A DNA stretch of 64,000 nucleotides from Leptidea sinapis (taxonomy: Eukaryota > Arthropoda > Insecta > Lepidoptera > Pieridae): the NCBI RefSeq assembly GCF_905404315.1, contig NC_066275.1, positions 7,502,001-7,566,000 of the forward strand. Direction: 5' to 3'. The notes beneath the pieces were generated by a model, which was not told where the DNA came from, ran no database searches, and saw only the letters and a program-made list of their open reading frames with translations. Below, piece by piece: positions 22,201 to 32,330 of this stretch (position 1 is the stretch's first letter; every line of letters begins with the position of its first letter). A program made the position numbers and the translations under genes.

Positions 22201-24326
22201 GTTGCGCCCATTCTTCTCAGGTCTGAAGCATTCATTTTGGAATGGGTGGTAGTTTTTTTGACTTTCAATAAGTGATGTCACATCCTATTTTGAATAAAAT
22301 ATTTGAATTTGAATTATTCCCGAATACATACTAACATTTTCTTTTCTGTTGACAGAACAGCGTCTGTCGGGTCATCTAGTAATAAATAAAATATACTATA
22401 TAATTTAGTAGCAGCATTGTTTACTAATTTCAGATTGTGTCGAATGTATGGCATGTTCTGACAATGTGGTTCGGGCAGGCCTCACACCAAAACACATTGA
22501 TGTCCCAGTACTATTAAACATGCTGGATTATACAAGCTATAGTGTAAACGACTTACTTTTCGAACCTCAATTAGAAGATCCCAATACCTGTATTTGGAGG
22601 CCGCCAGTCCCGGATTTTGCTGTTGTAAAAATAATGGTATAGTATAATATATATATATATATATATATAGGTATATATCTAATATATAAAATTCTTATGT
22701 CGCGGTATTTGTAGTTAAACTTCTTCGAAACGGCTTGACCGATTCTCATGAAATTTTGAGTGCATATTGGGTAGGTGTGAGAATCGGACAACATCTATTT
22801 TTCATCCCTCTAAATGTTAAGGGTGGTCGACACGAAATTTTATATTTTTATTTTTTTGACATTTTTTTTTAAATTTGTTTGATTATAAGTCAGCATTAAA
22901 ACATAGATACAACTTCAAATTTTCACCCATCTACGATCAACAGTTAGTTTTGTATCGCGATTTTAATATCGGCAATACAACGTTTGCTGGGTCAGCTGGT
23001 ATATTTATATCTTTATATAATATAATTCTTATTCCTCTTTTTATTTTAATGAAAATAAGGGACGACACGAGCAGGACGTTCAGTTGGTAATTGATACGCC
23101 CTGTCCATTACAATGTAGTTCACTCAGGATTCTCGAAAAACACAAAAATTCTGAAATATGCTACAATTACGCTTGTCACCTTGAGACAAGATGTGAAGTC
23201 TCATTTGCCCAGTAATTTCACTAGGTATGGCGCTCTTCAGACTCGTAGTGGTACCCATAATCTAGCCGGCATCCTGTGTAGAGGAGGCTCCCACTGGTAA
23301 CTGTTGTTTGTAACTAAGTCATTATTTTATACATTTTTGAGAACATACCTCTGGTTTATTGGATGCTTTGGAAGGGATTCGACTCAGAAGTTGCGTCTTG
23401 TGATGAAGTTTAAGGAGCATTCTAGTTTTCTTAGGTTTTTGCATCAATTGCTGGGAATATATAAGAAGATTTATCTTGTGTTTTCATATTAAGTGTAATT
23501 TCCACTATGTTACTTTATAGATGTGTGTATCCTGCTTATTATGTACTTGGTTGAAAATTATTTTACAACAGTGGATTCGTAGCATTTCTGAAGGTCTTGG
23601 TCACAGTTAAATACAGTAATATTATGTCTTATCAATCATTGAAGCATTTTGAATTGTCATTGTTAAGACACTAAATTTGTTTGTTTTCTAAAAAAAAATA
23701 TTATGTATGTTTTACGGTAATCAAAATTTATGGTAATCAAATTAGCTTTAAAAAAAATCTGCTCGTTGTGTGCGTTTGTTCACGTTAATCTCAGAAACGA
23801 CCACGTTGCACATTGTAGTATTGTGGCCATATCAAATATTTGGTAATTTTACAATCCAATTGGATCACAAAAAAAAATATTGAATTAATTCGTACGAATC
23901 TAAGCAGACAATCGGGCGCCCAGTCATTGTGAGCGAGAATGTAAACGATTACTTAACTTTGTAGAATTACTGTACTACATAATATTATTACTTATAAATA
24001 ATTTTACTTTTCAGAACTAGTAAGAATGTTCTTAAAAAGAATATTATTAATATTTTAATATTGATAGACATCTCAATAAATAAATATCCAATGATACATT
24101 TGACAAATCTTCTTTGCAGGTGGAATGTGAGGAACCTTACAATACAATAGTCCGGGCCAGTCCTAGTATTATAATCATCACATCGGGCAAAGGTGATGTG
24201 TGTGACACCGAACCAATATTGGCTCGTCCAGGAACTGTCATATTCTTGAAGGCAAGTCGACAGCTGACAATCACTGCGGATGCTGGATCACATATTGAGG
24301 CCTATCAGGCAATCTGTAACATTTAA
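19272..24326 (+). CDS. Mpi: Mannose-6-phosphate isomerase, six exons, intact
   Basis: Type I phosphomannose isomerase (EC 5.3.1.8), a cytosolic zinc enzyme interconverting fructose-6-phosphate and mannose-6-phosphate, which feeds GDP-mannose and glycosylation. Exons: 19272-19589, 19953-20094, 20173-20337, 20932-21099, 22434-22636, 24120-24326; 1203 nt, 400 aa plus stop. All five introns are GT-AG and phases join cleanly. Zinc ligands are all present: SVQAHPTK at the end of exon 1 (Q101, H103), HKPELAIALTPFEALCGFR in exon 2 (E128), LPHAYLSG at the end of exon 4 (H259). CMACSDNVVRAGLTPK in exon 5 supplies the active-site arginine (R278). The N-terminus MELRCKVQNYDWGKLGHES and AELWMGVHPNGPS are standard for the family, and length is near that of animal homologues. 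No stops or frameshifts. Introns 3-5 have gathered Helitron-like, LINE and S1 insertions. The first AATAAA after the stop is at 24732, inside the downstream foldback element. Confidence 0.96.
20519..20600 (+). repeat. tRNA-like repeat in isomerase intron 3
   Basis: A-box-like GGTGGCTCAGCTGG and B-box-like GGTTTGAGTCCC are followed by CCGCATTGTTCATAAAATTT, the same tail as the repeat at 8284-8304. No acceptor stem pairs, so it is a tRNA-derived repeat, not a tRNA gene. Confidence 0.6.
21499..21872 (+). mobile_element. Helitron-like repeat in intron 4
   Basis: It starts ATCTAATATATAATGTGTCC, contains CCTCCAAAACGGCTGAACCA and TACGATCAACACC, and ends CAACGTTTGCTGGGTCAGCTAG|T. It is clearly related to 22676-22999 over most of its length. 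Confidence 0.6.
21885..22316 (+). mobile_element. LINE-D 3' fragment in intron 4, with ORF2 C-terminus
   Basis: The frame 21945-22130 reads LDHYTNYYNKIPENVQNKSI, TLFKRIVKKRLCGKGYYNIN and DFLNDTTDWEWSD. The pattern YNKIPxxV-, LFK-VKK-L, and YY-I-DFL-D is the usual end of jockey/CR1-like ORF2 proteins. A 3' UTR follows (GCGCCCATTCTTCTCAGGTC, GGGTGGTAGTTTTTTTGACT), ending TTTGAATTTGAA. It is in the same orientation as the host gene. Confidence 0.7.
22350..22379 (+). mobile_element. 3' terminus of another Helitron-like repeat
   Basis: GACAGAACAGCGTCTGTCGG then GTCATCTAG|T. The GACAGA...TCTGTC pair forms the short hairpin expected just before a Helitron CTAG end. Confidence 0.5.
22649..22999 (+). 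mobile_element. (TA)n tract and Helitron-like repeat in intron 5
   Basis: A short (TA)n run (about 22649-22669) precedes ATCTAATATATAAAATTCTT. The element contains AACGGCTTGACCGATTCTCA and TACGATCAACAGTTAG, and ends CAACGTTTGCTGGGTCAGCTGG. It is homologous to 21499-21872. It begins only 12 bp after the exon 5 donor. Confidence 0.6.
23045..23298 (+). mobile_element. S1 repeat copy in intron 5
   Basis: AATAAGGGACGACACGAGCA through CTCATTTGCCCAGTAATTTC to CCGGCATCCTGTGTAGAGGA, ending CCCACTGG. It lacks the internal ~45 bp (AAACACAGTAATG...) found in the 6.3 and 33 kb copies. Confidence 0.75.
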
Positions 24327-24343
24327 TCGAAGACTATCTACAC

Positions 24344-24380
24344 AAAAGTGTGCTTAATAAGACAATGTAAGCACACTTTT
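24344..24380 (+). repeat. Perfect 12-bp hairpin just after the isomerase stop codon
   Basis: AAAAGTGTGCTT (24344-24355) and AAGCACACTTTT (24369-24380) are exact complements with a 13-nt loop, 18 nt after the stop. It would sit in the 3' UTR. Structure is seen; a regulatory role is not shown. Confidence 0.7.
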
Positions 24381-24891
24381 CTCTTACGGCTGATCCCAAC
24401 TATCTACAGATAGAGATAAATTACTACCTTCTACTGTCAGTGGTTAGCTGTCAATAATCTGAAGCTGTCCCAATATACCGGATAAGTCATTCTTATCGCC
24501 TTATATTGGGACGCGTGAATTGCAATTTCCATGCAAGCTTTATATCGCTGGTAAGCTATACGTCGTCCCATTGACAGACAGCGTGCACGGATAAGGCGAG
24601 TTACCGTCGATAATTTTAATTGGATAGAAAAGTCAACGATAGTTAAGATTTTTATCTCAAGTAAGAGATAGACTGAATATTGGGAACGGCCGTTAGTCGT
24701 GTGTCAAATTCAACATACATAATCTAAACTGAATAAATGTTTTTCAACACACTTGGTGCCTTATTACATTGTTCTTAGGGCCATAAATAAACTATCACAC
24801 ACGTGCATAATTATATTACACACTAGTGCACGATAGAATTATCCCAACAAAGTTAAGTTAGTACCTAACTGTAAATTATATAGAGTTAACT

Positions 24892-24915
24892 TAATAATAA
24901 TAATAATAATAATAA
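24892..24915. repeat. (TAA)n microsatellite
   Basis: Eight TAA/ATA units in the spacer of the foldback element. Confidence 0.8.
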
Positions 24916-24919
24916 ACAG

Positions 24920-24973
24920 AGTATTTTCAATTTATCTGGGTAATCTGCATTACCCAGATAAATTGAAAATACT
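24920..24973. repeat. Perfect palindrome, 25-bp arms, 4-nt loop
   Basis: AGTATTTTCAATTTATCTGG plus GTAAT (24920-24944) and its exact reverse complement (24949-24973) are separated only by CTGC. No mismatch in either arm. It sits near the centre of the larger foldback element. Confidence 0.9.
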
Positions 24974-25051
24974 TACCCTTTTGTAACAACAAAGAGGTTT
25001 TATGCCACTGAAAATGCATTTACATTTTTGAAAACAGTAAATGTGTTCCTA

Positions 25052-25253
25052 TTTTTTTTTTATGGAATAGGAGGACAAACGACCGTACGGGTCACCTGTT
25101 GTTAAATGATCACCGCCGCCCACAATCTCTTGCAACACCAGAGGAATCACAGGAGCGTTGCCGGCCTTTAAGGAAGGTGTACGCGCTTTTTTTTGAAGGT
25201 ACCCATGTCGTATCGTCCTGGAAACATCGCACAAGGAAGTTCATTCCACAGCT
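25052..25253 (-). mobile_element. LINE-A 3' end fragment
   Basis: On the minus strand: LWNELPCAMFPGRYDMGTF, AYTFLKGRQRSCDSSGVARD, then CCCGTACGGTCGTTTGTCCT and a poly(A) run. It matches the last 200 bp of the element at 42900-45283. It is inserted in the spacer of the foldback element. Confidence 0.85.
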
Positions 25254-25879
25254 GAAACAAAACTAATAAAGACGAAAACACATTGATTTTTATAATTCAA
25301 ATTTTTTTTTTAATATATGTATTTTATCACTCAAATTATAATTTTGAAATAGCCTATATGGCTGTATGTAATCAATCACCTTACATTATTTTATCTATTG
25401 GAGTGTGAGCATGTGTGTGATAGTTTATTTATGGCCCTAAGAGCAATGTAATAAGGCACTCTTTACGAGCAAGTTTGTTGAGAAACATATATTCAGTTTA
25501 GATTATGTATGTTGAATTTGGAACCCGATTCGGACAGCGACAGTTGACACACGACTAACGGCCGTTCCCAATATTCAGTCTATGTCTTACTTGAGATAAA
25601 AATCATAACTATCGTTGACTTTTCTATACCAATAAACTTATCGACGGTAACTCACCTTATCCGTGCACGCTGTCTGTCAATGGGACGACGTATAGCTTAC
25701 CATAGAAGTTTGTATGGAAATTGCAATTCACGCGTCCCAATATAAGACGATAAGAATGATTAATCGAGTATATTGGGACAGCTTCAGATTATTGATATCT
25801 AATGACTGACAGTAGAAGGTAGTAATTTATCTCTATCTTTTGGAGTATTTTGTATTTTGTTGTAATAAATAAATAATAT

Positions 25880-26225
25880 CCGGACGACCGAGCCTTGCTC
25901 GGATTTTTAAGAATGTACAAAACTTGAACAAAAAAAAGAACTAATAGGACATCTGGATTCGAACCGGGGTCTTCTGCTTTCCGGATCACCCAATGTCCCA
26001 TCTGAGCTATAATAGTCTTGTATATAGTGGCGAAATTTACCTTTGTATTCTTATTGTAGCTGTTTCTCATTCAAACATGGATAAAACCATTTTTTTTAAT
26101 TGAAACCTAGCTAGATCGATTTATCACACCCGAAATCCCCTGCATACTTAATTTTATGAAAATCGTTGGAGCCGTTTCCGAGATTCAGATTATATATATA
26201 TATATATACAAGAATTGCTCGTTTA
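25880..26225 (-). mobile_element. tRNA-derived SINE-like repeat
   Basis: On the minus strand 26016-25950 contains an A box (TAGCTCAGATGGG) and a B box (GGTTCGAATCC, 25966-25956) with tRNA-like spacing, but the acceptor ends do not pair. One flank has the palindrome CCGAGCCTTGCTCGG. The other has CCCTGCATACTTAATTTTAT, CGTTGGAGCCGTTTCCGAGA, a (TA)n run and AATTGCTCGTTTAAAGATAT, a tail I recognise as common in lepidopteran interspersed repeats. It may be a composite of two elements. Confidence 0.6.
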
Positions 26226-26815
26226 AAGATATAAGATTTGTATTTGTACATGGTGCAACATATAGATAGAGCAGTTGCAGCTTATTTATGGTGTAATTTG
26301 TTCCGTGTTCTATATTTTGGCTTTGCTTTTATACGACATGATATATGTATAAAACATTAGTGTATTTATGATACCATTCTTCATATCTAAAGTATTTTTA
26401 GAACTATTTTTATGTGCAATGAGGCTATGAAATATTAGTTTCAATATTAAAATAAGTTATAAGTAACATATAAGTATTAAGTGCAATACATTGGTTTCAT
26501 ATTTAGTTGAAGTTATTACGTTTATTAAAGATGTATTCTAATGGCTGTGAAATCAGTGCCTTTCTTATGTTAGAAAACATATTATAATATCACAATTTAT
26601 TAAAATAAGAAAAATGTTACAACTTTATATTTAGATTGTATTTCTATAGTGTTCCTGAGCGTACTATAAGAAATTATTGTTCTGATTTTAAGATTTTCAT
26701 CATTTATTTGAATTTGAATATATTCTTATATTAAATATTATGTGTTTTTATAATCAATTCAACAAAGTGATAGGTCCTGAAAGACATGTTACCTACATGT
26801 CTATCAGGACATACC
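26226..26815. other. Non-coding stretch, nothing recognised
   Basis: Very AT-rich. No gene or repeat recognised. Confidence 0.45.
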
Positions 26816-26819
26816 TATC

Positions 26820-26985
26820 TTACTATATATAAATCCAGTGTTCTGATGTTTGTTTCCAGTGAATTCCTAAACTTATGAACGGATTTTAATGGAGTACTTC
26901 ATGGAGTACAGTTTAGTCCAACTTGAGAGAGAGGGTAGTTTTTATTTCGATTTGGGGCCAATAATTATATTTATTTCCAATATTT
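26820..26985 (+). mobile_element. Second Helitron-like/unclassified repeat family, copy 1
   Basis: AGTCCAACTTGAGAGAGAGG with GTAGTTTTTATTTCGATTTG and TTTCCAATATTTG is shared with 29440-29640. The CTAAACTTATGAACGGATTT block resembles the 5' region of Helitron-like repeats. Interrupted by the LINE-A insertion that follows. Confidence 0.45.
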
Positions 26986-26994
26986 GTTTTTTGC

Positions 26995-27976
26995 CCTGTG
27001 CTTCCCCGGAGCGTAAAAAGAATAGGGTAGTCCCAGGCCCAAGGGTATCGTAAGAGGCGAATACGGGCTTATTGAAAGTGGGAGAGTCACGCTGCCGTCT
27101 TATGACGTCAGCACAATCGGGCCAGACTCGTCCGGGTTACTTACCACACTCGCACAGAATACCGGCGTGAAGTAGCGGCCTAGTGCCGCTATGTTTCGCA
27201 TAGGTTAGTGTCGAGGACCGGAGGCCATCCCTGCCCGAGCATTTGTGCTCGGGCTGCCCCTCGTATTCTGGAGAGGGCACAGTACCGCGCATTTCACAGG
27301 ACAAACAGGGTAGCAACACCACGGCACCCCGCTCCACGTTTAATGTGGACTTCTGTAACATCAGCGGAATTCACTCCCAATTTAAACGCCGTCCACCACC
27401 ACCTTGAGACGGCGCAGCCGGCCTTGTGTTGCCTTACGGAGACGCAGATATCTCGACCTAGCGATACATCATATTTAACGTACCCCGGGTACAAAATTGA
27501 GCATAATTTTTTACCTCATGCCGGGGTATGTGTGTACGCTAGGGAGGCTATCTGCTGTCGCCGTCTCGGCAATTTTGAGGGTAGGGACCTGTCTACTGTC
27601 TGGCTCCGCGTAGATTTACAGGACCGCGTCCTATATTAATAACGTTTAATCTGATTCCTGCCGCCGAATTCCACTTCGCACGACACGCCACAAATTAGGA
27701 TATCCCCACCATCTGGATGTGTGGCGGTCCTCTACAGTGCGATTTTCAAGAAGCTTTCTTCCTCGTACTATTAAGCTCGTGAATGAGCTTCCTTGTGTGG
27801 TGTTTCCGGGATGATACGACATGGGTACCTTCAAAAAAAGCGCGTAAACCTTCCTTAAAGGCCGGCAACGCTCTTGTGATTCCTCTGGTGTTGCAAAAGA
27901 ATGTGGGCGGCGGTGATCACTTAACACCAGGTAACCCGTACGCTCGTTTGTCCTCCTATTCCATAAAAAAAAAAAA
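26995..27976 (+). mobile_element. LINE-A copy with 5' end fused to 3' end (internal deletion)
   Basis: The first ~640 bp are a GC-rich 5' UTR (GGGTAGTCCCAGGCCCAAGG...) and the start of the endonuclease domain: PNLNAVHHHLETAQPALCCL, TETQISRPSDTSYLTYPGYK, GVCVYAREAI, ending RVDLQDRVLY (27208-27639). At about 27636-27642 it jumps straight to the ORF2 C-terminus (LIPAAEFH...), continues through VFPG-YDMGTFKKSA and ends CTCCTATTCC-poly(A). RT and most of the endonuclease are missing. Both element ends are present, so this is an internally deleted copy and not an ordinary 5' truncation. Confidence 0.8.
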
Positions 27977-27999
27977 AACAGATTCCAATTAACTTTTAA

Positions 28000-29295
28000 T
28001 GCTAAACAATAACAAATAAATATATATGGACATATTTATACACGTACGGTGTGACAGTTCTGCTGTGTAACGATTATATTTAAAGAAAAAATAGAAATAA
28101 GGAACGAAAAAAAGAATAAGCGTTAAGTTGTCAGCCTCGAACACAGCGGATAGGAATTCGCAGATGAATAGATTTAGTACATACATCAATAATTGTGCAT
28201 AGATCAATAATTTGCAAGGTGATTATGATAAATAGTAGGCAAGATTTTATTTGTATGTAGGTACCTACGCGAGGGGACACTTAAAGCCAGCGACCTTTAG
28301 CAATGTGAGTTCATTTAAATAAAAAACTTCGCCTATCCGAAGATATAAGAGCATTGAAAAGATAATAAGAATGTCAGTTTCATTTGGCACATTTTGTTTA
28401 GTATTTAAACGTCAATAATAATTATTATTAAGTAGTAGGAGAATTTTGATAGTCTGTATCAAATCCCCACAGCACTAGCACAGGCTCGTGCTACAAGACT
28501 ACAGTCTTGATAATAGACAATGAAAAATGCCCAATGACCTTAGTACGAACTTAATCAGATTTACCTTTAAGATTCGAATTAACTTTATGCTTCAATATGA
28601 GGCTTAAATAGCCGTCCCTGACTTTGATTGGTTTTATTTAGATTTTAGACTTTACTTCTTTACAACTTCAGGTGACTACAGTAGGTATTGTATTTGATGC
28701 TATGCTCTATGCCTCGCTATTAAAATAATGTTCTTCGAAGTAGACTAAGTAAAACTAAGTGCTGATATATTCTGTTTTCTCCTAACATGCGGAAACCTAA
28801 AAACGATAAATATTAATAAAATTTAACGCCTTGTTGATTTCGAACAGCAAAGTTTTGCTTATCAACATTGACTACGATATTAACCCGCTGTTTTATTTAG
28901 GTTTCTTACTTTGTTCCTAAGGATTGTGTTGCAATTAGTCACTTGGTTGGGTTATTTTTTTATGTGATTTTGGTTTGAATAGTATTTTTTCTGGATCAAT
29001 GAGCAGTACACATGACCTTGTAATCATAGTTTGAGTAATCGGATTAATATTTAAGATGCTTAACACGTTTTGTATTAAAAAGAAATTATTCGAACTTTTA
29101 AAACAATTATTGTTTTATTTAAATGGGGAATTATTATCTATATGATATTTTTAAAGGTTTTTAATGGATAGTTTCCTGGACTACCTACTTTTTAACGTTA
29201 TTATATTATTTAAGAAAATAACAACACCGGATTGGTGTTAGGTGGTTTGTCTATAGAAAGAGTGTTGTTTAAGTGCATATTTTAAAGAAAATATA
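28000..29295. other. Non-coding stretch, nothing recognised
   Basis: AT-rich. No exon, RNA gene or known repeat seen. Confidence 0.45.
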
Positions 29296-29435
29296 TATTT
29301 ATATATATGAGAGGTAAACGGGCAAGAGGCTCACGTAATGTAAATAAGTAAGGCAACACATGGAGATCTGCAACACCAGGGTTTATGAGATGCGTCGTCG
29401 GCCTTTAGGGTGGGCGCATGCTCTAATTTTTCTAT
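29296..29435 (-). mobile_element. LINE-A-related 3' tail, divergent subfamily
   Basis: Plus-strand GAGAGGTAAACGGGCAAGAG and GCTCACGTAATG, then CCGGCCTTTAGGG-like text, match the subfamily seen at 54830-54960. Short and degraded. Confidence 0.5.
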
Positions 29436-29439
29436 AAAT

Positions 29440-29640
29440 CTTAATGTATATAAATTACGTGGCACGTTGTTTGTCCGCGATGCACTCCTAAACCAATGAT
29501 CGGATTTAAATGGGGATAACTTCATGGAGTGCAGTTAAGTCCAACTTGAGAGATAGGATAGTTTTTATTTCGATTTGGGACTCATTTTTTTTAATTTCCA
29601 ATATTTGTATTGTATGGACGAATTTTCTATGAGAGAATTC
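29440..29640 (+). mobile_element. Second Helitron-like/unclassified repeat family, copy 2
   Basis: ATTACGTGGCACGTTGTTTG, CACTCCTAAACCAATGATCG and AGTCCAACTTGAGAGATAGG align with 26820-26985. Here TTTCCAATATTTGTATTG runs uninterrupted, showing the empty site of the LINE-A insertion near 26985. Confidence 0.5.
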
Positions 29641-29781
29641 TTCTGTGTAACTCTTTTATTATAACAATATTTTCATATAACAGGGAGCATATTTTACGAA
29701 ATAATTCTTGGTGTTATGGAATATTATTGACAAATTCATAAAAAAACATATTTAATCGAGATGGTAACATCGAACCAACCA

Positions 29782-29845
29782 GATGGAAGCCGATTCGCAT
29801 CAAACGGACGTTCCTCCGCTAGTTTGATGCGAATCGGGTTCCATC
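29782..29845. repeat. 24-bp hairpin, one mismatch, 16-nt loop
   Basis: GATGGAAGCCGATTCGCATC plus AAAC (29782-29805) pairs with 29822-29845 at 23 of 24 positions. Stem length and loop are in the range of small-RNA precursors or transposon ends, but no second copy was found nearby. Confidence 0.75.
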
Positions 29846-29929
29846 ATTCATCATTATTTTACTTCCTTAGGGTTCATTCTACAAGAAGTTAGTTATGGAA
29901 GCGGTGAAACCAAAAAAACGCACAGTGCT

Positions 29930-30140
29930 TTCATTAGCATTTATACGTAGACATTTATCTAGAGATAGAGACAACCCATAACAACAGGCCAGGTTTATTA
30001 CCTTAGTGTGCATGACCGGTACGTTTTAAACTCGCGATACATTAGTCACTTTGTTTAAGTGCGTTGATAAAAATTGAGGTTAACAGTTCACCGCTATTTT
30101 TCGACGTGTCCCAATCTTACACAGTCTATCTACAGGTTAA
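29930..30140 (-). mobile_element. MITE-2 copy
   Basis: CAGGCCAGGTTTATTACCTT, GTGTGCATGACCGG, CGCGATACATTAGTCACTTT and CAGTCTATCTACAGG align with the reverse complement of the 60.4 kb copy. Confidence 0.65.
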
Positions 30141-31130
30141 AGTAATCAAACCTCTTGATATTGATAGTGCGAGCTAATCCAAATGGAAAAATACATATTT
30201 TAAAGCCGAATGTTCTAGCTGTAATGTGAAAAAAGTTTCACTTTAAAACAAGCACTAAAGAGGTTTTATTTTAATCCAAAGTGGCTATTTTGGATGACAA
30301 TAAAACCTCATTGTTGATCAATTTCCTATCATATTAGAGAGAACAAAGCTGTTTAAATTTCACAATTCAATTGCTTTGCAATAATTGCGGTTTACATCAG
30401 TATTGCAAACGATCTTATCAAATGTAGGTACTTACCTAGGTACGTGTTAGAACCGCAGCTTATGAAACCGAATGAATTTTGTCATGACTAGGATATAAAA
30501 TGGATCTATATCTTATGTCAATAATAGTAGTTAATGTTAAATTAGAATGAGAAATTATTTATGTTCTTCTGGACAAAGCATTAACAAATTCATACAGATT
30601 GAAGGACACAAGGACATTTACTTATTCACTAAAATAATTATTTTTAAAGCCCATAACCAAAGGCTTAATTCTAGTAAAAGCCCACAACGTTATCCACGGG
30701 TCGATTTTATACTCTTATACATAATACATATAACTTCTAGTGATACATAGTTAAATAAGAGAATTTTACAATCATTTTGATACAATTAACGTACACAACA
30801 AAAGCACTACGAGAAAGATAGACAGGTAATACACTGTTCTTATTCATTCTTTCTCCCATTTACTCTCAAGCCATATACCAATACAATATATTCTTCGCAA
30901 CGGGGTGTAGGTATCTCATTAATTGCAATACCTAGTTACAGCAACTGAAAATAAGACGGAGTTTGTATTACTATTGCCGGGGCTGTCTCACTCCCGGGTA
31001 GGTAGCGAAATCTTAAGTACGTACGGCGGCCTCTACAGAGTAGGCCAGCCAGTAGGGATTCACGAGCGAGCTATTTATATTATAGAAAAAAGTGAGCTAT
31101 TTTTATAAGATGACCTTATACTAGGTAGAT
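30141..31130. other. Non-coding stretch, nothing recognised
   Basis: AT-rich. Short frames at 30547-30750 and 30923-31108 are not protein-like. A GC-richer patch at 30975-31060 was not identified. Confidence 0.4.
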
Positions 31131-31149
31131 ACAGTTATAGGTAAAGAAG

Positions 31150-31598
31150 GACCGGGGACCCAGTGCTCTGTGAACGGCTGGATCACTTGGCGTTGCGTAG
31201 AGACGTCGCTTAATTGTGTGTCTTCTACCGCATTTACCACGGGGAGTGTTCCGAAGAGCTGTTTAACCTGATTCCTGCCGCCGAATTCCACCTTCGCACG
31301 ACACACACGCCACAAGTTAGGATATCATCCTCACCATCTAGATGTGTGGCGGTCCTCCACAGTGCGGTTTTCAAGGAGCTTTCTTCTACGTACTACAAAG
31401 CTGTGGAATGAGCTTCCTTGTGCGGTGTTTCTGGGACGATACGACATGGGTACCTTCAAAAAAAGCGCGTACACCTTCCTTAAAGGCCGGCAACGCTCCT
31501 GTGATTCCTCTGGTGTTGCAAGAGATTGTGGGCGGCGGTGATCACTTAACAACAGGTGACCCGTACGCTCGTTTGTCCTCCTATTCCATAAAAAAAAA
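31150..31598 (+). mobile_element. LINE-A 3' fragment, 5'-truncated
   Basis: It runs from CTGTGAACGGCTGGATCACT (LCERLDHLALRRDVA) through FYRIYHGECSEELFNLIPAA, LPCAVFLGRYDMGTF and LKGRQRSCDSSGVARD to CTCCTATTCC-poly(A). It has small indels including extra ACAC near 31303. It shares high similarity with 42900-43350 reversed. Confidence 0.85.
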
Positions 31599-31940
31599 GA
31601 AGACAACCCTAATGTCGTCAGAAGATGAAAGAGTCATGCGATAGAGAGAGTGGGAAGTTCTAGGTGAATTTTAGGTTTATAGCGCTGTGCGATTTGAATT
31701 ACACCTTATTGGCCACAAGAGTCACTATTTCTTTAATTGATTTTGCGGAGTGAGACTTCTGTACCTACTATTACATATTCTCTGCTTTTGCCGCTGTAAC
31801 AACGTTACTCGTTACCCTTTTGCGTTTTCATAAAAATAACACTTCTTTCTCTTTATTAATTTACACAAGTAAGCCAAAATGTTTGAATAATTTTGGTGCA
31901 TCACTTTATGTACATTGTAATAATTTTTTAACAAAAAAAC

Positions 31941-32330
31941 AACCGACTTCAAAAAAACTATTTCAAAACAATAATTATAATGTGCACTAAAAAGTATAAA
32001 AATAATTGCGTATTTTTATACAATCTAATTAATTAGTCTAATTGTAGTTAACATTATTGTTATTTTTGGAATCGGTGTCCTTCCGCTGCGACCCGCTCTC
32101 GCCTCTCGCCTCCTCACGACTCAAGCTCATCTCACCTATAACTATGTATGTAGTTACAAACCTGTCTTGGATGACACCAACTCTAAAAATTACAATGGGA
32201 CCACAAGGGAAGCACCAGCTTTCAAATAAAAAAAAATATCAAAATCAGTTCACCCAGTCGAAAGTTTTGAGGTAACAAACATAAAAAAAATACCGACGAA
32301 TTGAGAACCTACTCCTTTTTGAAGTCGGTT
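31941..32330. mobile_element. MITE-3, ~390 bp
   Basis: Terminal inverted repeats AACCGACTTCAAAAA (31941) and TTTTTGAAGTCGGTT (ends 32330). The internal sequence has ACAATGGGACCACAAGGGAA and AAAATCAGTTCACCCAGTCG. Partial relatives occur at 48925-48990 and 50040-50310. No coding capacity. Confidence 0.7.

Larger units (their letters stand above)
24408..25838. mobile_element. Foldback element, 1.43 kb with ~400-bp inverted arms
   Basis: Left arm 24408-24807 and right arm 25419-25838 are highly similar inverted copies. Shared blocks include AGATAGAGATAAATTACTAC at the tips, GAAGCTGTCCCAATATA, GGGACGCGTGAATTGCAATT, CATTGACAGACAGCGTGCAC and GGGAACGGCCGTTAGTCGTG, down to CCATAAATAAACTATCACAC. The right arm has an extra ~25 bp (near 25522-25545). 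The spacer holds a (TAA)n run, a perfect palindrome and a LINE-A tail. No transposase or target duplication was found, so class is uncertain. It begins 82 bp after the isomerase stop. Confidence 0.85.

Noticed and set aside
22649..22669. (TA)n run as a CRISPR or regulatory array
   Set aside because: Simple microsatellite beside a Helitron-like repeat; no array structure anywhere in the window.
25950..26016. tRNA gene candidate with good A and B boxes
   Set aside because: Acceptor ends do not pair and the arm between the boxes is not tRNA-like; embedded in an interspersed repeat.
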